DNA of 64,000 bases from Bog-159 sp035602155 (GTDB lineage: Bacteria > Acidobacteriota > Terriglobia > Bryobacterales > Bryobacteraceae). The notes beneath the pieces were generated by a model, which ran no database searches, was not told the DNA's origin, and was given only the letters and a program-made list of their open reading frames with translations. Below, piece after piece: positions 57,638 to 64,000 of this stretch. Each line of letters begins with the position of its first letter. Position 1 is the first letter of the stretch. The position numbers were made by a program, and so were the translations under genes. The DNA is taken from the NCBI GenBank assembly GCA_035602155.1, contig DATNMW010000250.1, forward strand, positions 1 through 64,000, given 5' to 3'.

Positions 57638-58259
57638 CCTGGTCGCAATGCGGTGCTCGCTGCCTTGTGACGGAATGAAGAGGGGATCTTCACGCAGAAT
57701 GCAGAATAGAGATGGAGTTTCGCAGAGTGTGGGGCCGCGTCGGTGATTTTGGCGTCATTGTTGTTAACCCCTACCGTTCGCTCAAGTGCGCTCGGCTCGT
57801 CCCATAGGTTAGGCGCAGCAGTTGCGCCAGTAGATTTCGCCGGCCTCGTTGCAAGTCGTAGAAAATACAGCATCAAAATGTTGGCTACCGCGTGACCGAC
57901 CAAATACCACCTTGCTCCGGTCCTATCAGTGTGTCGGTTGGCTGGCAACCGCAACAGATTCCCGGACCTGACTATGCAAGATCGTCCCTGTCTACACAGT
58001 CGGTTTAGTCCATGTAGAATCAGCGACTTGACTTTGTTTGTTTGACCTGGAAAGCGTTCGCACGGGTCAAGGAGCAGTGCTGTCAACACGGTGCCGCATC
58101 CCTGATGAGAAGGGGATTGAGACCGTGGCGTTGCCCACCTGTATTGGCGGGCCGGGAAAGCGTGACGCCGGCCCGGCCGCTGTTTCCGCGGCGTCTATGT
58201 GAGAATCGTGCGTCTTATGTGAGAATCGTGTAGGGAGCCTTAACGGGCATCCGTACATT
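57638..58259. other. 622-bp intergenic region upstream of asnB, with a short direct repeat
   Basis: No convincing gene. A 19/20-bp tandem direct repeat (copies at 58192-58210 and 58211-58230, sharing ATGTGAGAATCGTG) lies about 30 bp before the asnB ATG. A long minus-strand frame (57544-58089) crosses the region but has composition of a random frame and is not called. Weak resemblance of 57720-57780 to 57370-57440 hints at an old duplicated fragment. Confidence 0.4.
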
Positions 58260-60176
58260 ATGTGTGGCATCGCAGGATTCGTAACCCGCTCCCCCAGCCC
58301 ATCGCCGGACTCGCTGCTTGCCCGCATGACGGACACCATCCGCCATCGCGGTCCCGACGGCTCCGGTTACTATCGCGATGCCTTCGCCTCCCTGGGCCAC
58401 CGCCGCCTCAGCATCATCGATGTCGCCGGAGGCCACCAGCCCATGTCCAACGAAGACGGCGCGCTCCGGATCACCTACAACGGCGAGATATTCAATCACG
58501 CCGATCTCCGTCCAGCCCTGGAACAGGCCGGCCACCAATACCGCACCCGCTGCGATACCGAAACTATCCTCCATGCCTATGAGCAATACGGGCCGGATTG
58601 CGTGACGCGCTTCCGCGGCATGTTCTCGTTCGCCATTTGGGAGAAAAACTCGCGCACGCTGTTCTGCGCTCGCGACCGCCTCGGCAAAAAGCCCTTTTAT
58701 TACTATTGGGACGGCCATCTGTTCGCCTTCGCCTCCGAGATCAAAGCGTTGCTCGAACACCCCGCCATCTCCCCGCATTTCGACGAATCGCTGCTCTCGG
58801 AATACCTCGACTTCGGCTACTGTTCCGGTGAGCAAACGCTTTTCTCAGGCATCCGCAAGCTCATGCCGGGGTACTGGCTCCGCCTGACGCCCGAACAACT
58901 CGAAATCCGCCAGTACTGGGAGATTCCCCGCCCCGCCGGCCATCAAGAGAACAACGCCAAGCGCGACGACCAATCCTGGATCGCGGAATGCCGCACGCGT
59001 TTGGAAGAAGCGGTCCGCACGCGCCTCATGAGCGACGTGCCCCTCGGGATGTTCCTCTCCGGCGGCGTCGATTCCAGCGCCATCGCCGCGCTGATGAAGC
59101 CCATGTCGAAAGGGCCTGTCCAAACTTTCGCGGTAGGCTATCGCGAGCAGGCCTTCAGCGAACTCGCCTACGCCCGCCAGGTCGCGGAAAAAATCGGCAC
59201 TGAGCACCATGAAATAGTCATTGGCCGGGACGATTTCTTCAACGCCCTGCCGAAATTGATCTGGCACGAAGATGAACCCATCAGTTGGCCCTCCAGCGTC
59301 TCGCTGTATTGCGTGTCGCGCCTCGCTGCGGAGCAGGTGAAGGTCGTGCTTACCGGCGAAGGCAGCGACGAGATGTTCGCCGGTTACGCCCGCTACCGCA
59401 CTTACATCCTTAACCAGCGCTTGCTGAAGCTTTACCGATCTGCGCCCCGCTCCTTGCGCGCATCCGTCCGCTCCGGAATAGACGGCTCCCGCCTGCTTTC
59501 GGGTAACATCCGGCGCAAGCTGCAGCATTCCGTGCTGGGCCGCGGCAACGATCTGGAATCCCTCTACCTGGATAACTTCTATGCCGCGTTCTCGCGCGCC
59601 GAGCAGCAACGCTTGCTGAACGCGCCCGTGGGAGCCACTTGCGATTCATTTCTGCATTACTGGAATGAGCGGCCGGACGCCTCTCTGCTGTCCCGCATGC
59701 TCTACGCCGACCAGAAAACCTACCTCGTCGAGCTGCTCATGAAGCAGGACCAGATGAGTATGGCCTGTTCCATCGAGAGCCGCGTTCCTTTTCTGGACCA
59801 CCAGTTCGTCGAATTCGCCGCGTCCGTTCCCGATCGCATGAAGCTCCGCGGCGGTGTGGGCAAATACATTCTGAAGCGCGCCGTCGAAGACATTCTCCCG
59901 CACGACATCGTTTATCGCAGAAAGATGGGCTTCCCCACGCCGCTCCGCCAATGGCTGATGGACCCCAGCGCCGATGCCCTAATCTCCCAGCTTCAGGACC
60001 GCGACGGCCTGCTGGCCCCCTATATCGATTTCAAGTACTTGAACGATCTCCTCACCCGCCATAAGAACGGCCTGGAAGATGCTAGCGACCGCATTTGGCG
60101 TCTTCTGAATCTGCAGCTTTGGGGCGACATCTTCATCACCAGTCGGACAGGTATCCTTGCCTGTCCCCTCCCATGA
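58260..60176 (+). CDS. asnB: Asparagine synthase (glutamine-hydrolysing), PEP-CTERM/EPS type
   Basis: 638 residues. The N-terminal Ntn glutaminase begins M-C-G-I-A-G-F, with Cys2 as nucleophile and R-H-R-G-P-D-G-S-G (about 28-36). The synthetase domain carries the ATP-binding S-G-G-V-D-S-S-A (about 267-274) and G-E-G-S-D-E-M-F-A-G-Y (about 365-375). The length (~630) and locus match the EpsH/XrtA-associated amidotransferases that probably amidate uronic acids in exopolysaccharide rather than make free asparagine. The extra C-terminal tail T-S-R-T-G-I-L-A-C-P-L-P is encoded by a palindrome and looks added. Its stop overlaps the next gene's ATG (ATGA). Confidence 0.88.
   Translation: MCGIAGFVTRSPSPSPDSLLARMTDTIRHRGPDGSGYYRDAFASLGHRRLSIIDVAGGHQPMSNEDGALRITYNGEIFNHADLRPALEQAGHQYRTRCDTETILHAYEQYGPDCVTRFRGMFSFAIWEKNSRTLFCARDRLGKKPFYYYWDGHLFAFASEIKALLEHPAISPHFDESLLSEYLDFGYCSGEQTLFSGIRKLMPGYWLRLTPEQLEIRQYWEIPRPAGHQENNAKRDDQSWIAECRTRLEEAVRTRLMSDVPLGMFLSGGVDSSAIAALMKPMSKGPVQTFAVGYREQAFSELAYARQVAEKIGTEHHEIVIGRDDFFNALPKLIWHEDEPISWPSSVSLYCVSRLAAEQVKVVLTGEGSDEMFAGYARYRTYILNQRLLKLYRSAPRSLRASVRSGIDGSRLLSGNIRRKLQHSVLGRGNDLESLYLDNFYAAFSRAEQQRLLNAPVGATCDSFLHYWNERPDASLLSRMLYADQKTYLVELLMKQDQMSMACSIESRVPFLDHQFVEFAASVPDRMKLRGGVGKYILKRAVEDILPHDIVYRRKMGFPTPLRQWLMDPSADALISQLQDRDGLLAPYIDFKYLNDLLTRHKNGLEDASDRIWRLLNLQLWGDIFITSRTGILACPLP
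60145..60166. repeat. REP-like palindrome forming the asnB 3' end
   Basis: GGACAGG (60145-60151) and CCTGTCC (60160-60166) around an 8-nt loop. It supplies the codons for the unusual C-terminal residues of the asparagine synthase. Palindromes with this core occur in many copies in some bacterial genomes; copy number here cannot be seen within one window. Confidence 0.55.
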
Positions 60177-61915
60177 ACCTCACCCGACTGCTGCAAATGA
60201 GCCCGGCCGAAATCGGCACCCGCGCCAAACAAGCTTTCTCCAAACGTTGGAGCAACCCTCCAGCTTGCCGGCTAGTCCCGTCTGCCGCGACCCCGACCCT
60301 CCCGGACCTGCCCCCGCTCGCGACACTCGACGAAGCCGAGCGCATCTGTCGTCACCGCTTCGATCTGCTCGGCTACAAGGATCTGGATTTCGGCACACCC
60401 ATCGATTGGCACTTCGACCCAGTCCATAACAAGCGTGCCCCCCGCATACCCTGGTATCAAATTCCATTCCTGGACTTCGCCCAAATTGGCGATCACAAGG
60501 TCATCTGGGAGCTGAACCGCCACCAGCATCTCGTCACCCTGGCCCAAGCCTGTTTCCGCGACGAAATCTTAGCCCAATGGACCCACTGGCAGAGCGAGAA
60601 CCCCTACCCGATCGGAATCAACTGGTCGAGCACACTGGAAGTCGCCTTTCGGGCGCTGTCTTGGCTCTGGGTTCGCCACCTAATCGGAGATTTTCACCCT
60701 GACTTAATCCCCGCCCTGCACCTTCACGGCTGGTACATTGAGAGATTTCTATCCACCTACTTCTCCCCCAACACGCACTTGCTCGGTGAAGGTGTGGCGC
60801 TCTTCTCCATCGGTCTGCTTTGTCCGCAAATCGCCGATGCGCCCCGCTGGCAATCCCGCGGCTGGAAAATCGTCTTGCAGCAGGCCGAAACCCAAGTTCG
60901 TCCCGACGGCTTCCACTTCGAGCAATCCGTCTACTACCACATCTATGCCCTGGATTTCTTCCGGTTCGCGCGAGACATGGCTGCGATAAATGCGCTCCCC
61001 ATCCCACCGTCTTTCGATCGCACAATCGAGAAAATGAGCGAGGCCCTGGCAGCCCTCTCCCAAGCCGGCCGCGCGCCAAACTTCGGAGACGACGACGGAG
61101 GCCGCGTCATCGTCTCTCCGCGTCTCCGCGTCTCCGCGTCTCCCCCTCGCTCCGTAGGCGGCATCTACACGATGACCTCGCCGCACACCCAACTCTTCGT
61201 CGACGCCGGCCCGCATGGCGCCCTCACTGCCGGACATGGCCATGCTGACGCCCTTAGCGTCCAACTAATCGCTAACGGTCGCCCCATACTGATCGATCCC
61301 GGCACCTTCTGCTACGTCTGCCCAGATCGCGATCGCTTTCGCGGCACCGCCGCCCACAACACGCTGCAAGTGGACGGCCGCGGTCAAGCCCAGCCCAACG
61401 GCCCCTTCGCCTGGACCGGCATGCCCGAAACCACCGTAGACCATTGGCACACCAGCAAGGGCTTCGATCTCTTCGCCGGACATCACAACGGCTACCATCC
61501 CGTCATCCACCATCGCTGGGTGTTCGGTCTCAAGAACAAATTCTGGCTGGTGCGCGATGTTGTGACTGGCCCCCTCGACCACCAACTGGACATCCACTGG
61601 CACTACCTCAATGAACGTGACATTGCCATCCTGCCGCCCGCCGGCCACAACTGGACGCAATCAATCGAACCCTGGGACTGGTCCCCAGTCTACGGAAAGA
61701 AAGAACCCGCCAAAGTCCTACGATTCAGCAACAAAACCGCACTGCCCGCCGATTTCGCCGTGCTGCTCGTTCCGGGGGCGCCAGGTACATTCAAGCAAAC
61801 CGCGCCCGGCGCCTACCACTACGACGAGCCGCAAGCTTCGCATGAATTCATTTTCGGCGACCGTTTTATCTACCGCGCTACTGGCCCCGCAGGCGTTACC
61901 GAGTTCTTCCTATGA
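60173..61915 (+). CDS. Heparinase II/III family protein (uronic-acid polymer lyase-like)
   Basis: 580 residues from the ATG at 60173. The N-terminal toroid domain has N-W-S-S-T-L-E-V-A-F-R (about 150-160), N-T-H-L-L-G-E-G (about 198-205) and E-Q-S-V-Y-Y-H (about 250-256). The C-terminal Hepar_II_III beta domain has G-H-G-H-A-D-A-L-S-V (about 352-361) and D-P-G-T-F-C-Y. Such proteins in EpsH-type loci are thought to trim or help process the polymer. An octanucleotide tandem repeat lies mid-gene (61116-61142). The stop overlaps the GT4 start (ATGA), so asnB, this gene and the GT4 form one operon. No signal peptide was seen, which is odd for a lyase acting outside. Confidence 0.85.
   Translation: MNLTRLLQMSPAEIGTRAKQAFSKRWSNPPACRLVPSAATPTLPDLPPLATLDEAERICRHRFDLLGYKDLDFGTPIDWHFDPVHNKRAPRIPWYQIPFLDFAQIGDHKVIWELNRHQHLVTLAQACFRDEILAQWTHWQSENPYPIGINWSSTLEVAFRALSWLWVRHLIGDFHPDLIPALHLHGWYIERFLSTYFSPNTHLLGEGVALFSIGLLCPQIADAPRWQSRGWKIVLQQAETQVRPDGFHFEQSVYYHIYALDFFRFARDMAAINALPIPPSFDRTIEKMSEALAALSQAGRAPNFGDDDGGRVIVSPRLRVSASPPRSVGGIYTMTSPHTQLFVDAGPHGALTAGHGHADALSVQLIANGRPILIDPGTFCYVCPDRDRFRGTAAHNTLQVDGRGQAQPNGPFAWTGMPETTVDHWHTSKGFDLFAGHHNGYHPVIHHRWVFGLKNKFWLVRDVVTGPLDHQLDIHWHYLNERDIAILPPAGHNWTQSIEPWDWSPVYGKKEPAKVLRFSNKTALPADFAVLLVPGAPGTFKQTAPGAYHYDEPQASHEFIFGDRFIYRATGPAGVTEFFL
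61116..61142 (+). repeat. Octanucleotide tandem repeat inside the heparinase-like gene
   Basis: CTCCGCGT repeated about 3.4 times. Eight is not a multiple of three, so gain or loss of one unit would shift the reading frame. It encodes S-P-R-L-R-V-S-A-S-P, a low-complexity insertion between two domains. Confidence 0.8.
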
Positions 61916-63120
61916 AAATACTATGGGTCAAAGCCGGAGGCCTGCTCCCACCCGACATGGGCGGCAAGATCCGCAGCTTCCAGATCCTCAAGCAGCTCGC
62001 CCGCCGCCACGAGATCACGCTCTTCACCTTTTACGCGCAGCATCCCGACGACCAGCATCTCCGCGGCAATGGCATCTTCTCGAATATTGTGCCCGTCCCC
62101 TTGCCGCTCCCGCCCCGGCGCAGCATCGGCGAATATCTCCGCTCCGCGCGTATCATGGCCGCCGGCCGGCCCGTCACCATCGACAAATTCCTCTATCCGG
62201 AAGTGCGGCGCCGCTACGCCGAACTTCTGGGATCCTCCACTTTCGATGTGATCGTCTGCGACTTCCTGGTGCCGGGCTCGCTCATGCATTGGAAAACGCC
62301 CCCGCCCACCATCCTGTTCACCCATAATGTGGAGGCGCAGGTTTGGGAGCGCCACTATAAGGTCACCTCCAATCCGTTCATGAAAACCGCTTGTTGGTTG
62401 GAATCGCGCGCGCTGGCCGGCGCCGAGCGCCGTTACGTGGAGCTGGCGGATCACGTTTTGGCCGTCTCGGAAAACGATCGCGCGTTTTTTCTCCAGTATG
62501 TCGACCCCAGCCGAGTATCCGTGATTCCCACCGGCGTGGATACCGAGTACTTCCAACCGTCGTCCGAGGCCGAACAACCGGACACGATGGCCTTCACAGG
62601 TACCATGGATTGGATGCCGAACGAGGATGGCGTCGCCTACTTCGTCGACAAGATATTTCCGCTCATCCGGCGCGAGATCCCGGACGCAGCCTTTTGGGCC
62701 GTGGGCCGCCGTCCTCCGCGGCGCATTCAAGCGATGGCATCCGGCAGCGTGATTGTGACCGGCGCGGTCGACGATATCCGCCCCTATCTGGGCAAAGCGG
62801 CGGTGTGCGTGGTGCCCCTGCGTAGCGGCAGTGGAACCCGCATCAAAATCTTCGAAGCCATGGCCATGGGCAAGCCCATAATCTCGACCACCATGGGAGC
62901 TGAAGGACTGCCTGTGAGCCATGGCGAGAACATCATCCTGGCCGACGATCCCGCCGATTTCGCGCACCAGGTTGTGCAACTCTTGCGCGATCCGCTGCGC
63001 CGTGCGCAACTGGGCCGGGCCGCGCGCAGGCTTGTCGAGGAGAACTATGGGTGGCCTTCGGTCGCCGCCCACTTCGACCAAATCATGCATGCCGTCCTGA
63101 AGAACGCCGCACCAGGCTAA
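61912..63120 (+). CDS. Glycosyltransferase family 4 (EPS type)
   Basis: 402 residues. The GT-B features are P-D-M-G-G-K-I-R-S (acceptor loop, about 14-22), F-T-H-N-V-E-A-Q-V-W (about 138-147), F-T-G-T-M-D-W-M-P-N (about 222-231), and G-T-R-I-K-I-F-E-A-M-A-M-G-K-P (about 305-319). The pattern resembles the EpsH/PEP-CTERM-associated glycosyltransferases that follow the asparagine synthase in such loci. It is translationally coupled to the heparinase-like gene by ATGA. It would add one sugar to the repeat unit. About 212 bp separate it from wecB. Confidence 0.87.
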   Translation: MKILWVKAGGLLPPDMGGKIRSFQILKQLARRHEITLFTFYAQHPDDQHLRGNGIFSNIVPVPLPLPPRRSIGEYLRSARIMAAGRPVTIDKFLYPEVRRRYAELLGSSTFDVIVCDFLVPGSLMHWKTPPPTILFTHNVEAQVWERHYKVTSNPFMKTACWLESRALAGAERRYVELADHVLAVSENDRAFFLQYVDPSRVSVIPTGVDTEYFQPSSEAEQPDTMAFTGTMDWMPNEDGVAYFVDKIFPLIRREIPDAAFWAVGRRPPRRIQAMASGSVIVTGAVDDIRPYLGKAAVCVVPLRSGSGTRIKIFEAMAMGKPIISTTMGAEGLPVSHGENIILADDPADFAHQVVQLLRDPLRRAQLGRAARRLVEENYGWPSVAAHFDQIMHAVLKNAAPG

Positions 63121-63332
63121 ACGGACCTCTTTATGGCTGTCTTCCCTCTGGTACAGCCAGGCTAGAGTCCAGGTGCATCGCCGCGCAATATTTATTGAGA
63201 ATTCACGCCCTCAGCGCCAACCTCAGTTCAGTGGCGCTCGGTCCTGCCACATCGATTTTTCACCATAACAGTCGCAGTTGTGCTGCTGATGGTAATGCTG
63301 GAGATCCTATTGGTTCGTGGAATTCTCGCATC

Positions 63333-64000
63333 GTGCGCAAGATCCTCGTCGTATTCGGCACCCGGCCCGAAGCCATCAAGCTCTGCCCGGTCCTATTGAA
63401 CCTGCGGCAGGACGCGCACTTTCGGGTGCGTGTCTGCGCGACCGCGCAGCACCGCGCCATGTTGGATCAAGTATTGGCCGCCTTCGACGTGACGCCGGAA
63501 TACGACCTCGATTTGATGCAGCCTGGGCAGACACTTGCGCAGATCACGGCGCGCATCCTGAGAGCAGTCGAGCCAGTGATCAAAGGCGAGCAACCCGACA
63601 TGCTGCTCGTGCAGGGCGACACCACCACCACGCTCGCCGGCGCCTTGGCGGCCTTTTACCAACACGTGCCAGTGGGCCATGTGGAAGCCGGACTGCGCAC
63701 CGGCGATCTGGCGCAGCCATTTCCCGAAGAGATGAACCGTGTGTTGACCACCCGCCTCGCCGCCTTGCATTTCGCGCCCACCGAACCCGCCAGATGCAAT
63801 CTGTTGGCCGAGGGTGTCGCCCCGCAGCGCATCTCCGTCACCGGCAATTCGGGGATCGACGCGGTCCTCTACGTGCGCGACGCATTGGCGGCGGGGCGGC
63901 TGCCCGGATGTACTTGGCCCCAGTTGGATGCATCGAAGAAACTGATCGTGGTCACCGCGCACCGCCGCGAAAGCTTCGGCGAAGGCTTCGCACAGATCTG
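63333..64000 (+). CDS. wecB: UDP-N-acetylglucosamine 2-epimerase, 3' end beyond window
   Basis: 222 codons visible, open to the right edge. The GTG start reads V-R-K-I-L-V-V-F-G-T-R-P-E-A-I-K-L, the canonical non-hydrolysing WecB N-terminus. Further motifs are V-Q-G-D-T-T-T-T-L-A-G-A (about 90), V-G-H-V-E-A-G-L-R-T-G-D (about 110) and P-F-P-E-E-M-N-R. It interconverts UDP-GlcNAc and UDP-ManNAc, donors for enterobacterial-common-antigen-like and capsular sugars. The epimerase follows the asnB-heparinase-GT4 operon after 212 bp and may have its own promoter. Confidence 0.93.
   Translation, partial: MRKILVVFGTRPEAIKLCPVLLNLRQDAHFRVRVCATAQHRAMLDQVLAAFDVTPEYDLDLMQPGQTLAQITARILRAVEPVIKGEQPDMLLVQGDTTTTLAGALAAFYQHVPVGHVEAGLRTGDLAQPFPEEMNRVLTTRLAALHFAPTEPARCNLLAEGVAPQRISVTGNSGIDAVLYVRDALAAGRLPGCTWPQLDASKKLIVVTAHRRESFGEGFAQI

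Noticed and set aside
57544..58089. A 181-codon minus-strand frame upstream of asnB
   Set aside because: No ribosome site, domains or coding-like composition; crosses two regions with different bias.
61921..63090. A 389-codon open frame on the minus strand
   Set aside because: It is antisense to an unmistakable GT4 gene and is kept open by high GC. Composition is His/Arg/Gly-rich with no motif.
63121..63332. GGCTGT/ACAGCC hairpin after the GT4 gene
   Set aside because: Long loop and no T-run; not distinct from chance in this GC-rich sequence.
1..64000. tRNA, rRNA, CRISPR arrays and transposases
   Set aside because: I looked for cloverleaf-like, repeat-spacer and transposase patterns on both strands and saw none. 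A tRNA scan and IS search would confirm.

Overview
The window is high-GC bacterial DNA, roughly 60% by eye, organised as long runs of overlapping genes with ATGA, TAATG or TTGA junctions. The content suggests an Acidobacteriota chromosome, perhaps a Solibacter/Bryobacter-type soil bacterium. The pointers are FG-GAP and beta-helix surface proteins carrying a paired-cysteine 'YC..C...CAAGG' module, Uma2 nucleases, an EpsH/PEP-CTERM-type polysaccharide gene set and a zf-HC2 relic. This assignment is an inference from gene content. I saw no rRNA, tRNA, CRISPR array, transposase or replication origin.

Layout. 1-1062: 3' end of an FG-GAP repeat protein. 1.1-7.1 kb: an amino-sugar cassette (methyltransferase, WecE/RffA-like aminotransferase, GT2, acyl carrier protein, FkbH-like protein, GNAT). 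7.2-17.7 kb: three giant GT-C-like membrane proteins and one beta-helix surface protein. 17.8-32.6 kb: two divergent glycan blocks with six GT4 glycosyltransferases plus a smaller coiled-coil methyltransferase, a double methyltransferase, two propeller-like proteins and a GDP-mannose-dehydratase-like enzyme. 32.6-38 kb: an accessory patch (Uma2, RES/MbcA-type toxin-antitoxin, an XPA-like zinc protein overlapping an Mrr-like nuclease, a polyprenyl-P sugar transferase and a dead vapBC). 37.9-47.7 kb: GT4, epimerase, polysaccharide deacetylase and a second ACP/FkbH/acyltransferase cassette with an AAA ATPase + TOPRIM-like pair in its middle. 47.7-48.3 kb: relics of a zf-HC2 gene and a TIR-like gene. 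48.4-57.1 kb: an operon of three secreted surface/fibre-like proteins. 58.3-64 kb: asparagine synthase, heparinase-like protein, GT4 and the start of wecB.

How it fits together. Most of the window makes and exports a decorated extracellular or lipopolysaccharide glycan. Nucleotide sugars come from the Gmd-like enzyme, epimerase, WecB and the WecE-like enzyme. A WbaP-like transferase would start the repeat on undecaprenyl phosphate, GT2/GT4/GT-C enzymes extend it, and methyl-, amido- and ACP-borne acyl groups decorate it. The FkbH+ACP+GNAT+WecE combination suggests an unusual acyl group (possibly glyceryl) placed on a 4-amino sugar. Defence-like genes, several of them broken, are interleaved with the glycan genes.

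The most unusual item is the pair at 34199-35025. A bacterial homologue of the eukaryotic nucleotide-excision-repair protein XPA appears split exactly across a 4-bp gene overlap, with its C-terminal half fused to an Mrr-type endonuclease, and an A-run lies just upstream where a -1 frameshift would join the two.
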